Source: Hypericum androsaemum (taxonomy: Eukaryota; Streptophyta; Magnoliopsida; Malpighiales; Hypericaceae). Taken from it: 64,000 nucleotides of DNA. The DNA lies in NCBI GenBank assembly GCA_963995505.1, contig OZ023198.1:11275141-11339140 (forward strand). Direction: 5' to 3'. Each line of letters opens with the position of its first letter. The first letter of the stretch is position 1. The notes beneath the pieces are model-generated. The model was given only the letters and a program-made list of their open reading frames with translations, searched no databases and was not told the origin of the DNA. Positions 11,698 to 27,014 of the stretch are shown piece by piece. A program made the position numbers and the translations under genes.

Positions 11698-12516
11698 GGG
11701 CAAATTACTCTCACGTCCCTGACCTTTGGTCACCCTCCCCCTAGGGTCCCTGACTTTTGAAAAATGATTGTCCTGTCCCTAAGTTTTGATGATAATAGAC
11801 TCTCGGGTCCCTAGCTAACGTCATCGGCTCTTTTTTTATTTTTGGTCATAGAATGACCAAAATACCCTTATACAAAAAATAAAAAAATTCACCTTCTTCA
11901 ACTTTTGACCAAGAACACCAACAACCAAAAATCAACCCAAAAATAAGATCAAACTAACTTAAATCAAGAACACAACCAAGAACATCAAGAACAACAACAA
12001 AAAAATCTAATTAACATCTCACTCAATAACATCCCAATTAAAAATTAAGAACACCCAATAAAACAAACAAGAAACCTAAGCCTCGCCGTCGCCCCGACTA
12101 ATTAAGAACCCAAAAATCCCCTTTTTGGGTTTCGTTAAAAACCCAGAAATCCCCTATCCGCTCTCAAAACCCTACATGTGTTCAAACTGAACTTTTCAGT
12201 TTTTCTTCTTTTGAAGTCGATTTCCTAATCTGTCCCTCTCGAAAGCCAGAGTAATTAACCCTACCGTGTTCAATCTTTCCCCAACGGTCTAACCTTGACA
12301 TTCTCTCTTGACATTCTCTCCTAATTTAATTTCTCTCACTTACAAATTAAATTTCCCCTAATTAATTTCAAAGAATAAACAAACAAAAAAATGGTCCTCT
12401 TCTTCCCCTATCCCAATCACTCTCAAAACCCTACTGAGCGGATTGCTACACTGGAAGAGATCGCTAACCCCCTCTCCTAAGAGAACCAAAAAGGAATTCC
12501 AAGCCGAGGAGCGAAA
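11698..12516. mobile_element. MULE-like fragment inside Copia-1
   Basis: From GGGCAAATTACTCTCACG onward this resembles the left terminal inverted repeat of the MULE at 60876-61945 (GGTCCCTGAC runs, then TTTTTGGTCAT...GACCAAAATACCC, then ACCTTCTTCAAC). No right inverted repeat is visible before gag, so the right end is lost or fused to gag. Confidence 0.6.
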
Positions 12517-13293
12517 ATGACAACGGTCGGTGTTATGGCGGGGGTTGATGTTGCCATTGCAATGCCGGCGGCGACCGAGTTCATGTTGCTGTCGTGGTGG
12601 GAGGTCCAGGTGACGGCCGCGGCGTTCGTGTTCGGCTCCTTCTGGTTCTTCTCCCTCCGCGGCCAACCTAATCGGGCTCAGAGCCTTGATGGCGATGCTC
12701 CGGCCAATGTTAAGGAAAAGGTTGGATCCTTCTGTCTCCCTGTAGTTCGATGTGACGCTCTCAAACAAAAATTTGGAAAGCTTTCAGTGTCAAAGCTGCG
12801 TGCTTTGACCATAAGGTTTGACACCTTTAAAAAGTATCCGGAGGTTACCATGAGGAAACACTTGAGAGTGATGTCTAATATGATCAGTGAACTGGCAGAG
12901 GCTGGTCACATACTTAGCAACGAGCAGCAGATTCAAGCTATCATCCGTTCCCTACCACCAAGTTGGGAACATATGAAGATGAATCTTACCCATTCTGACC
13001 ATTTGGTAACATTTGATGATGTTTTCAGACACCTTGAACTGGAGGAGGATCGCCTCCTAGCTATGAAATCCCACCCTGAAGCCCATTCGATTTGTTCGAC
13101 TGGGAGTGGTGGGAAAAAGAAGAAAGGTAAATGGAAGGGTAAGTGTAAAGAAACTCCAAAGGGTGAAAACCATGGAACCAAGTTGGATGGCTCCAAGGCT
13201 AAAAAGAAAAAGCGGTTTAACATTTCAAAAGTGAAATATTTTAACTGTCAACAGAAGGGACATTTTGCAAAAGATTGCAAAATGTCCAAGTAG
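12517..13293 (+). CDS. Copia-1 gag, fused to a foreign N-terminus
   Basis: 258 codons. Residues from about 85 match the Copia gag (UBN2) domain, including the IIRSLPPSWEHM-like segment. A Lys-rich linker and a zinc knuckle follow. The knuckle reads YFNCQQKGHFAKDC: the first Cys of CX2CX4HX4C is Tyr, so metal binding is probably lost. The first 70 or so residues (Ala/Val-rich, two Trp) are not gag and derive from the GC-rich DNA adjoining the MULE fragment. Confidence 0.75.
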   Translation: MTTVGVMAGVDVAIAMPAATEFMLLSWWEVQVTAAAFVFGSFWFFSLRGQPNRAQSLDGDAPANVKEKVGSFCLPVVRCDALKQKFGKLSVSKLRALTIRFDTFKKYPEVTMRKHLRVMSNMISELAEAGHILSNEQQIQAIIRSLPPSWEHMKMNLTHSDHLVTFDDVFRHLELEEDRLLAMKSHPEAHSICSTGSGGKKKKGKWKGKCKETPKGENHGTKLDGSKAKKKKRFNISKVKYFNCQQKGHFAKDCKMSK

Positions 13294-13311
13294 GTACACC
13301 TAAACTCAAGT

Positions 13312-13735
13312 GTGAGTAAGTTGTATGTATCCTCTTGTACCCTTCTAACTGAGTCACATTCTATGTGGGTGATTGATTCAGGAGCGACAGACCATGTAGC
13401 TAGAGATCGTTGTTCGTTCGTTGAATACAGGCGGTTGTCGGCTGGAGCAAAAACTATTTTTGTTGGTAACAACTCGTGCGTGGATGTGAAAGGCCTAGGC
13501 ACTTGTAAATTGCACTTCGTGGTGGTCGTGCCCTTCTTTTACATGACGTGTTGTTTGCTCCAGACATTCGAAGGAACCTGATCTCAGTTTCGGCCTTAAT
13601 GTCTTTAGGTTTTCGGTTGTCGTTTGAGGACGACACCGTTAGATTATTTTTTGATGATGCCTATTTTGGCCTTGGATATATATATCAGAAGGTTTTTTTA
13701 TTTTGGATATTGATCCTTATAAAAGTTTTTCCTTA
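13312..13735 (+). pseudogene. Copia-1 protease region
   Basis: MWVIDSGATDHVA near 13363 holds the Asp-Ser-Gly active site of the retrotransposon aspartic protease. A frameshift near 13540 moves the rest (APDIRRNLISVSAL) to another frame. Confidence 0.85.
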
Positions 13736-13754
13736 GTCACTAGTTCAAACTCAT

Positions 13755-14584
13755 CGGAAGATGATATTAAACTGTGGCATTCTAGACTAGGCCATATCGG
13801 TCAGGATCGTTTAAATCGTCTAGCTAAAGCAGGACTACTGTGAAATGTAGAGAGATCTATATTACCCAGATGCGTATCCTGTCTAGAAGGGAAAAGCACA
13901 AGGAAACCTTTCGGTACTGGGACTAGAGTCGAATTTCCATTACAATTAGTCCATTCTGACATCTGTGGTCCAATGAACGTGAGGGCAAGGCATGAAGCAT
14001 ATTACTTCATCACCTTCATTGATGACTATACTAGATATGGTCTGATATACCTGATTTCTCACAAGTCTGAAGCCTTAAACTACTTCATGACATACATGAG
14101 TTTTGTTGAGAATCAGAATGACAGAAAGATAAAGGCCTTACGAACTGATCGTGGCCGTGAATATCTTTCTGATGAGTTTAAAGCTCTATGCATTAAAAAA
14201 GGGATTGAACATTAGTTATCCATTCCCTATACACCCCAGCAAAACGGGGTTGCTGAAAGAAGGAATAGAACTCTTCTTGATATGGTTAGATCGATGATGG
14301 CAGAGGCAAATTTGCCTATATCATTCTATGGAGATGCGCTCCTGACTGCCGCATACGTTCTAAACCGTGTTCCCTCTAAGTCTGTTACAGCCACTCCTTA
14401 CGAAATGTGGACAGATCGGAAGCCCGATTTATCCTATTTTAAGCCATGGGGGTGTGCGTCATATGTCGATTCTACCTCAAGTACTTTCGGTAAATTAGGA
14501 CCGAGAGGTAGAAAAAGTATCTTTATAAGATACCCAGAGGTATCTAAAAGGTACGTATTTGTGGGTGAACTGGACAATAGATAA
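13755..14584 (+). pseudogene. Copia-1 integrase
   Basis: The zinc-binding part is visible (LWHSRLGH, then CVSCLEGK). The catalytic D, D, E lie in HSDICGP, RTDRGREY and NGVAERRNRTLL. In-frame stops near 13841 and 14214 break it, the second between the second Asp and the Glu. Confidence 0.88.
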
Positions 14585-14799
14585 GTAACAGAATTTGAAT
14601 CACGCGATGTCACATTTTTGGAGAATGAATTTCCAAAGTTGGGGGAGGTTCGTAATGACCTTACTCTTTATGAGACAGATGAACCAGAATCATCTGGATC
14701 ACTTCTTCCGAGTGGGAGAATTGAGGAGGAAGATAGAGATTTTCCAACTCAAAATGATCCGGAAGGTCGTGATCTGAGTCCTGAAAGGGAGGTAATTCT

Positions 14800-14867
14800 T
14801 TATTCCAGTGGGAGTATGGTATTTCCACCCAGTGGGAGTATGTTATTTCCACCCAGTGGGAGTGCAA
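14800..14867 (+). repeat. 24-bp tandem repeat in the Copia-1 linker
   Basis: Three units of CCCAGTGGGAGTATG(G/T)TATTTCCA encode SGSM(V/L)FPP in the region between integrase and reverse transcriptase. Confidence 0.75.
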
Positions 14868-14929
14868 TTCCTGGATATGATGAATATATGAGAGATGTTT
14901 ATTAAAATCGGGAATATCGTAGGTCTAGC

Positions 14930-16169
14930 AGAACTAGAATACCACGCCGATGATTTGACATCGAAGGCGAGGCTAATGCGTTCTTGGTATCACTAAAGAA
15001 ATTTGGTGGTCCAAATGAAATTCTTCTGGCCATCCTACAGGATGAAGATGAGCCAAAGAATGTATCTGGAGCTTTGTCATCTCTAAAACGAACTGAATGG
15101 ATGAATGCAATGGAAGAAAAAAATGTCTTCTATGATCAAAAATCAGGTTTGGGATCTGGTTGACCTACCTAAGGGACGTAGGGCAATTGGGAATAAGTGG
15201 ATTCTCAAAATCAAGCGCAATGCATATGGCAGTATCGAAAGATACAAAGCGCGTTTGGTTGCCCAAGGGTTCAAACAACAGGCTGGGATAGACTATGAGG
15301 AGACTTTTGCACCTGTTGTTAGATTTACGTCAATTAGGATCATTTTAGCCATGGTTGCTAACATGAATCTAGAATTACATCAAATAGATGTAAAGACTGA
15401 TTTTCTCCACGGAGAATTGGATGAAGAAATCTACATGATTCAGCCTGAGGGCTACATTCAAAAAGGCTGCGAACACAAAGTTTGCAAATTGAATAAATCA
15501 ATTTATGGCCTTAAGCAGTCGTCTAGACAGTGGTATATTCGCTTTCATAATACGATCATGGCGTATGATTTTATAATGATAGACGAAGATCACTGCGTAT
15601 ATGTTAAGCGATCAGGAAAGAAGTTTGTTATCATCACTTTGTATGTTGATGACATACTTTTAGCTGGAAATGACATGGGATTTCTTGTCGAAATCAAAGA
15701 TTGGTTATCTTCCAACTTTGAAATAAAAGACATGGGTGAAGTGAATTACATACTCGGATTTAATATTTTGAGGAATCGTTCGAAAAGAATAGTGTCTCTT
15801 TCACAAGAGACATATATTCGTAAAGTAGTAGAACGTTTCAAATGTGATCACAATAACCCAAAGTACGTCCCATTGGTTAAAGGTCATAATTTGGGTAAGG
15901 ACATGTGCCCAAAAACAACTAAACAACGTGGGGACATGGAGAAGATTCCTTATGCCAACGCAGTTGGATGCCTGATGTATGCAATGCTGTGTACCAGACC
16001 TGATATTTGCTATTCTATTGGGATAGCAAGCAGATATCAGTCTGATCCAGGCAGTGCTCACTGGAAGGCTGTCAAAGGGATTTTAAAATATTTGAACACT
16101 ACTGCAGAATACTCCTTGTGCTATCAAGGGCGTGACCTGATACTGAGTGACTACACTGATGCTGATTAG
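14930..16169 (+). pseudogene. Copia-1 reverse transcriptase
   Basis: From GNKWILKIKRN through VDVKT-like IDVKTDFLHGEL to the catalytic LYVDDILLAGND (near 15642-15653) and beyond, matching the RVT_2 domain of Copia. A 354-codon frame (15105-16169) is open, but a 1-bp shift separates it from the upstream part and a stop follows DYTDAD. Confidence 0.92.
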
Positions 16170-16619
16170 GGAGGTTAGGTGGATAAGAAAAAGTCTACAT
16201 CTGGATTCATTTTCTTGTTGAGCGGGGGGTACTATCTCATGGAGCAGTAAGAAGCAAACATGTGTATCCCTGTCAACAATGAAAGCAGAATATGTAGCTT
16301 CAGCTCATGCTGCACAAGAAGCGGTATGGTTGAAGAGATTCTTAAGCCATCTCTCATGATCAACTCGACGGAGCCCGTAAGTCTATTCTGCGACAACCAG
16401 GCAGCTATAGCGTATGCTAAAGATCCTAGATTCCATAGCAGGGCTAAGCATATAGATATTAAATTTCACTTTGTTAGAAGTTTAGTAAAATATAAAGAAC
16501 TGTGTATGAAATACATATGTACACGAGATATGGCCGCAGATCCAATGACTAAAGCATTACCTCGAGAAGTGTTCGAGAAACATGTTAAGTCACTGGGTTT
16601 ACGACGGTTTCATTTGTAA
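16170..16619 (+). pseudogene. Copia-1 RNase H
   Basis: KKSTSGFIFLL, then a frame break, then FCDNQAAIAYAKDPRFHSRA, KHIDIKFHFVR and ADPMTKALPREVFEKH. This is the Copia RNase H carboxy end. Several stops and a frameshift lie in its first half. Confidence 0.88.
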
Positions 16620-17550
16620 TCTAATTAGTTAGAATAAAGGAATTTTGTTTAGCAATATGAGTTAATTATGAAATATATCGGACAGAGAAGTAGCCCACTC
16701 ACACGGGTGTTTACCTCAGTGGGAGTCAAGAAGTTGATTCCTAGATGAGATGAGGCAGTTATTGGACATTCATAAGTGCGTGTCCTATGACGGAATGCCG
16801 TCTTGCTCAAGAGCAAGTTTTCTTATGGGATGCAGGAATAAGTTGCTGCATTTGGATTTTCTACAATCTATATGATAAGATATAAGTGAAACTTATCATA
16901 CTGTCTGTCCTATTAGCCTAGAGTTAAGATAAGGCTGATACTCTAGTATGGTGTTAAATGACATATGTTCCTTTAAAAAGGAATGTACATCGTAACACGT
17001 GATCAGTATCATGTGTACTACTCGACCACTGGATGGGATGAAAATGTTGAGTGATTTCACAATCCCTGGTGTGAGACCAATTTTCGAGAACTGTGATTCC
17101 CGAAACCTACCCTTAAGATCCTAAACATATTCTGGAAGTATGATCCAGTAATGCTAGCTTGAAAAGTTCATGAAAAGGTTATGGCATAGCGATTCGACCT
17201 GGCAGGGCTGACCAGAAAAGCAGGATGTATCATTATGAAAGGAATATAGTTAAGGGAGAAGGAACTCTGTTAATCACATTCTGAGTTTCGTGGTTCAGGT
17301 GCACCAATTGTATTGAAAAGTACAATAGTGAACCCGAATATAATTGTTTGAAATCACTGATGTGAACAATGGAATGTGACACGAGTCCTGGGGTAATAGC
17401 ATGCATTATACAAGAAGGTTGTCGAGATGCTACTATTCAAGTAACCTGAGTGTACGTGCTCTTGAATTTGGCTTAACAGACTCGACGTATGCTGGTCGCA
17501 CGAAATTCTTTAAAGAAATCTGATAGCTGTTGATCAAGGTCAATAATAAT
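16620..17550. other. Copia-1 3' non-coding region
   Basis: About 930 bp between RNase H and the polypurine tract. No ORF or domain seen. Confidence 0.6.
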
Positions 17551-17561
17551 TGAGTGGGAGA
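17551..17561 (+). other. Polypurine tract of Copia-1
   Basis: TGAGTGGGAGA directly abuts the 3' LTR, the expected start site of plus-strand synthesis. Confidence 0.85.
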
Positions 17562-18184
17562 TGTTGGACCTAAAGGCCCAATCAGACAATTATTATTGTG
17601 CCTGATTGGGCCAAGGCCCATCAGTTGGGTTGGATGGGCCGGTCAACCCGCGTTGACCGGCCCGATGCCATGTAGGCGCCACGTCAGCGTGACGTGGTGC
17701 CGACGTAATTGCCACCAAAGTTGGCGGCCCGCGTGGCAAAACTAGGGAATAGCTTTGCCACGCGGCATGCCACATGGCGGGCATGCAGTCCGAAGTGCCA
17801 CGTGGCGGACATGCGGTCCGAAGTGCCACGTGTCGGACATGCGGCCCAGTAGTGCCACGTGTCGCCACGTGGCGTGCCACATGGCGCATTCTGGTGTGGC
17901 ACTTCGGACCAAAATGAATGTTTGCCCACAACCACTCAATAAGAAAGGAAAAATTCTGGGATAGTCCCTGAGTTTTGATCAGATTTTCTATAGAGAAAAT
18001 CTCGTGAAAATTAATTACGAATCCGTTAAAAGGTGATCGTAATTCGACTAACACGAAGATATTGTAGACCCGAACCTGTGGACTTCTTGCTTCAACAAGT
18101 AAGTGATTTATTATTAACGAATTAGTTTGTTAATTTATCGGGTTTAACATGTAATTACTCATTAATTATGCGTTAAATCCGTCA
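17562..18184 (+). repeat. Copia-1 3' LTR
   Basis: 623 bp. It has four CACGTG cores (17799, 17827, 17856, 17866) in an expanded array of about 28-bp units built on GCCACGTGGCGGACATGCGG. Its end is followed by the ATTTT target duplication. Confidence 0.93.
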
Positions 18185-18436
18185 ATTTTGTTAGGTTAGC
18201 AGATTAATTGTGTTCGTAGGAACGGCATTTTACACATTACATAGTGGCAAGTCAACGGTGAACTGACAGATCTGCTTACAAGGACCTTAAAGTTTTATTT
18301 CATAAAACTAGAAGACTACAAACTAATAATTAAACATTAGAGACCAGAAAGGATAATTTTCTGAACATCAGAGACCTGATCATAATTTATCCTTGCCGTA
18401 ATTAACCCACTTTCACAACATGGATTAATGTAAATC

Positions 18437-22392
<3,956 letters not shown>

Positions 22393-22440
22393 TCTACGTC
22401 GGGAAAGAGTGGATGCTGAGAGGAGGGAGGGGAAACGAGA

Positions 22441-22448
22441 ATATATAG
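22441..22448 (-). promoter_or_regulatory. TATA box of CKX copy 2
   Basis: CTATATAT on the minus strand, about 50 bp upstream of the ATG at 22392, conserved with copy 1. Confidence 0.55.
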
Positions 22449-22804
22449 GCCGGACACCCATTATACTGATTAATTTAGATTTGAGAATTCGAATTTGAGT
22501 CGAGTATGAATTTTAATGATAGAAAAATTTACTTGCGTTTCAGAAATCGATTGCGTTTCCACCCGTTAAACTGATCAATTGCCAGCTACTAGCACCGACT
22601 TGATTACGACTCCACCACAACAGTTTCCTAGTTGATCTTTTTATTCTTGATTATAATGTGTATATAATTAGTTAGTAATGCTTCTTGTTATAGCTAGTTA
22701 GTTCAATTAGGCATTAAATATATGTAATATTTCTGAAATCAATTCAAGCAATTATATATATGTAATATTTCTTCCCTAATTGTATCGATGCAATGATCTT
22801 CAGT

Positions 22805-23130
22805 AGAAATTTTGCGGGTAAGAGAGTATTCATTCATAGGATGTCATTGAATTCACCAGAGAATATTGAGATGTCGTATAAGATAATACACAATAGTTTT
22901 CGGTATATCTGTGTTTTGTATTCACGATCAACAAAACACAAGGACAAACAATTAAAAACTATGTATTTATCTGCCTAAATATGTCTTTAATCATGGGCAG
23001 TTATACGTTACCCTTTCAAGAGGTATTTCAAGTAAGAATACTAAAGTGTTAATCAAGATAGGTGATGTTGCTGATAAAGTTGGAACGTTTACAAAAAAAC
23101 ATAGTGTATAAAGAAGTTCTTATCGTTTAA
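22805..23130 (+). pseudogene. Helitron helicase C-terminal fragment (copy 2)
   Basis: Same fragment as 1203-1530. GKRVFIHRMSLNSPEN is readable and is followed across frames by the TINKTQGQTI region and the NTKVLIKI-like tail. Lesions differ slightly from copy 1. Confidence 0.7.
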
Positions 23131-23154
23131 CTAAATATATAAGAGATTATTTTA

Positions 23155-23875
23155 TTCATATACAACTTGAGAAACTTTATGTTGGTCACTCCATATCTAG
23201 TCATTTAATGACTTCATATGTTTCTACCAATTAACAAAGGACATGTGAATTAGTGGGGCTAAATTATTAATCAAATGACTCTAATCATTAATTATCTTGG
23301 TTTACCTGATAAAGAAATTTAGTATCAGAAATGGAAGTACGTTCTTAACCAAATAATAACTTTCCTCGCGTAGAGAAAGTCTATTTAACAAATAAAATCT
23401 CTAAAAGAATTGACTTTTTTTACAAGTTTTTTTTTGAAGAACAAACTTTTTTTACAAGTTGATGACTTGTAAACTTGCTTATAAGAACTGGATAAGAATT
23501 GACTTTTCTTATACATAATTTATTCTGTATTAGAATTGTGAACCAAATGATCGTGACCCCATAAATCCACAAAATTTCTTTATAAGTTTGGACTAGAAAG
23601 TCAATTTGCTTATAATCTTTTAATAATTAAGATATTGTGTACCAATTAAGTTATTATTATTTGGTTCAAGATTCGAATTTTTTTATTACAAAATTTCTTT
23701 GTTAGCCAAGCCATAATTATTGTAAGATTTCATTCCATAATTAGTCATTGGAGTAATTTGATTAATGATTTGGTCCCATCAATTCACATGTTTCTTATAG
23801 ATTGGTAGAGATATACCAAGTCATCAAATGACTTGGTATGGAGAGATCAACATAAAATTTCTCGTATATAGCTTG
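23155..23875. mobile_element. Inverted-repeat element upstream of CKX copy 2
   Basis: The left arm (about 23163-23310, with GAAACTTTATGTTGGTC and CTCCATATCTAGTCATTTA) pairs with the reverse complement of the right arm (about 23720-23875, with TGGTATGGAGAGATCAAC). The middle is AT-rich and non-coding. Copy 1 retains only the left arm. The class is unclear. Confidence 0.5.
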
Positions 23876-24700
23876 GCAAGTCTTGAAAGCATGCGTCTTT
23901 GCTAATTTTAATGATGGGAAAATCTACTTGCTCCGAAAATCGAACTCTTTTAACGGTTGATCCGAGTGATCGAGAGTCCGTAGCACACATGTAATGCTAT
24001 AGATGAGTGCGTGCATTTAGATATACTGCAATATTAGTCTGCATGTACGTAGGAAATTTCCGTATCAAGAAGCTTGCTGTCGAAGTCACTTCCGATGTCC
24101 AAGTCTACACCAGTTTTCCGTCATTCTCCCCATCGTGATCAAGACGATCAATTGCCAGCTATTACCACTTACTTGCTCCGGAATCTACGATTTGGCACGT
24201 TCCATTCACAAGGAGAAGATTACGACTCCAACACAACAGTTTCCTAGTTGACTTTTTTTAGGGACTTGACTTTTCTCTTCTTGATTGTAAGTGTACATAA
24301 TTAGTTAGTAATGCTTCATGATATATAGTTAGTTAGTTCAATTAGACATTATATATATGTAATATTTTTGGAATCAATTCAAGCAATTACTAAGACAATT
24401 ACTTCTATTCCAATTCAATCTTCTTGACTTATAATTTTCACAGTTTCTATTCTATTCTTAAAAAAAAAGCTTTGTATTCAAAAGATGTGGTATTTGAACA
24501 TTCAAAAAATTGATTAATTTAAATTTGATATATATTTATAAAGATGACTAATTCGGATTTGAATCGACTATGATCTTTAATGATGACAAAATTTAACTTA
24601 AAACTAGAATTTTTTTTACGGGTTAGTCAAGGCAGTCCGTGGTAAACGTCATTACTCTATTGGCGAAAACGTGCATTTAAATATACTGCAATATTAAATG

Positions 24701-25570
24701 TGTTATAACAAATATTAGTAAATTATAGTTTTAACTCGAGTAAATAAACATAAGCGATACAAAAGAGAAGGGTAGAAGTATGCTCACGATCACACTTGTA
24801 AGTAAGTGTGTAAAACCGTCTTCTTCGAGCTAGGGATTTTGGATGCAATCCTGGACGAGGCCACAGTTTTACCATGTGCCCTTAAACTCTTATTACCCGC
24901 CTATATGCTTCAGGCCTCCGTGGGTCCAACCTCGTGTACAAAAGGAAGCACTTTCGTACACCTTTCGAAGCTCTAGAACTCCGACACAAATGAAAGTGAG
25001 AAATGCTATGCTATGGAGGGAGAAGTAGAGAGCTCAAGGAAGAGTGAGAGCTGGGATAATTTGGAATGAAGGAGGTGGGAACCCGAGCCCGACCCGGCAC
25101 GGCCCGGCCCGGCCCGGGGCGGGGCGGGGCGTGCGCGTGCGTGCGTGCGTGCCGAGCCGGCCGGACGGACGACGCGAGAAGCCTACCCCTTCTTCACCAG
25201 TTTACCCATGCTAGACTTATAATTCCTTATAAACTTGTCTCAGCATGATGCGCTAACCAATGTGGGATTGTGCTTATTTCAATAACAACCATACCACTTT
25301 AAAGCCAATTTTCATTCACCCCGAGAATTAGATTCTTGCAAGTGTTATATATCGTTACGAAGCTCTATCAACGAGCTTCGTATTGATATAACAAACACCC
25401 AAAATCAATTGGTGTGACCTTCAATTAAATTAGCTCAAAGTTGCCCACTAACTACTTAATTATTATATTTAATTAAGATTCTCCCTCTAATTAAATATTT
25501 GGGCCAAAACCCAATACACTAACTTGTATTGGGCCATCTCTTCCTTGGTTAATAAACCAATTCTCCAACA
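24701..25570. mobile_element. Solo LTR, 870 bp, with target duplication
   Basis: Begins TGTTATAACAAAT and ends TTCTCCAACA, flanked by AAATG at 24696-24700 and 25571-25575. The paralogous site in copy 1 (2866-2875) has a single uninterrupted AAATG. It has no internal genes or second LTR, so it is the product of LTR-LTR recombination. A G+C-rich tract with GCGTGC and GGCCC repeats lies at about 25087-25180. Confidence 0.92.
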
Positions 25571-25799
25571 AAATGTCTCTCCTAGACATGAACCAAATTT
25601 GACCAAATCTTTCTTTAAAAAAAATTGATTTTTATATAAAAAGGGGCTTAACCCCAATCACAAAGTTACAATCACCAAAGGAATATTTAAATTGCAACTG
25701 GCCAAAGGCAATTGCAATCAAAATCAAACCAGGGTTCAAAAAGATTTAAATTACAACCAATAAATTCAAGTAAAGAAGTAGATGTTGATTGCCACAACT

Positions 25800-26935
25800 G
25801 TTTAGATAGTTTGCCTACGTTAACCACTCTCATCTGTGATGGAGAATCGTGTAGATCAGCTCTTCCCTATTAATTGGTCCATTCCCAACGAGACCATCCC
25901 ACATAGACATTGCAGACTCCATATGCAAAAAACTAAACAACTTTTGCCCAATTAGCTTGACAAAAAAGTTTCAGATATGTGAAGAAAATTTGCAGTGTAA
26001 TAGCAAGTGGTTCCCAATGCTACCGAAACGGATTAGAACATCCTTTGTTCTGATTCTACCTTGAATGACAATCCACATGAAGCACTCAATCTTTGTAGGA
26101 ATCCTACCAAACCATAAGTTCCCCAATTCGCTGATAATAGGGGTGATAGTGATGGTGTTTTCAAGATACAAATTACACAGCTCCTTAATAGAAAAACCAG
26201 CAGCCAAATTGGAGTTCCAACCGATAATATCCTTCCTACCAACCTGCGTTGCAGCAAGCAGAGATGATAAAGCGCCCAATTGTTCTTCCTCCCAGGCAAA
26301 AAAACCCTTCTCCACTGTATATTCTAGTTCCAAACACCAGCCATCCAGCTACCGCACTCGCTGATCTTAGCATTCTGATTTGCAGAGACTGTAAGAGTCT
26401 CTCAAATTGATGCTTAAGGGATCACCTATCCAAGGATCAGACTAAAAAAAAAATCTGCCATCACCAATAAAAACTCGAATTCTGGAAAGGAAAGCATCAT
26501 TAAGGGCAGAGTCCTCAGTCATATTAGCCACGATTTTAGCCCAAATGCCTTGATTATTTCTAGTGACAGGAAGATCCAAGTTGGACGAACAAGATTAGTC
26601 ATGAATACCAGCAATAATTCTGGCCCTAAATGAATCTCTGTTTGTAACAAATCTCCATCACCATTTGATCAACGTCGTTTTATTCTTGATCAGCAAATCC
26701 TCCACTCTGAGGCCTCCCAAGACTTTGGCTTCGTAACAAGATCCCATCTCACCAAGGAACCACTGTTCTTCTCCAAATTGTCAGACCAAAGAAAGTTTCT
26801 CATTTTTTGTTCAATCTCCTAGCAAACGGTCTAGGGAATCTTAAAGATAGACATGTAATATCAAAGGAGCGCGGATAGCACAGCTCTCACTGAAGTAAGC
26901 CTGCCGCCAATTGATACCCCAATTGATAGATGAAG
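25800..26935 (-). pseudogene. LINE reverse transcriptase C-terminus and zinc-binding domain
   Basis: Readable pieces: GGRLTSVRAVLSAL, then MRNFLWSDNLEK, WWWRFVTNRDS, and LWFGRIPTKIECFMWIVIQG with RIRTKDVLIRFG (the zf-RVT segment found at the end of plant LINE polymerases). Stops and frameshifts are many. The catalytic palm is absent; the sequence jumps from the endonuclease end to this part near 26930. Confidence 0.8.
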
Positions 26936-27014
26936 ATTTGAGGACCAAAGGAGATTTGAGAATCTAAAATGTTGCGGACCCCAATTGATAGATGAAGATT
27001 TGAGGACCAAAGGA
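26917..27014. repeat. Short direct duplication in the LINE
   Basis: A 33-bp block starting CAATTGATAGATGAAG occurs at about 26919 and again at about 26983, 64 bp apart, at the internal deletion junction. Confidence 0.75.

Larger units (their letters stand above)
9039..18184 (+). mobile_element. Copia LTR retrotransposon (Copia-1), decayed
   Basis: A full-length element with LTRs at 9039-9652 and 17562-18184. It is flanked by the 5-bp target duplication ATTTT (9034-9038 and 18185-18189). An initiator-Met tRNA primer site follows the 5' LTR and a polypurine tract precedes the 3' LTR. The domain order gag, protease, integrase, reverse transcriptase, RNase H is diagnostic of Copia. Several stops and frameshifts make it non-autonomous. 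The leader carries an unrelated ORF and a MULE-like insertion. The 3' end lies about 250 bp beyond the stop codon of the intact CKX gene. Confidence 0.95.
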
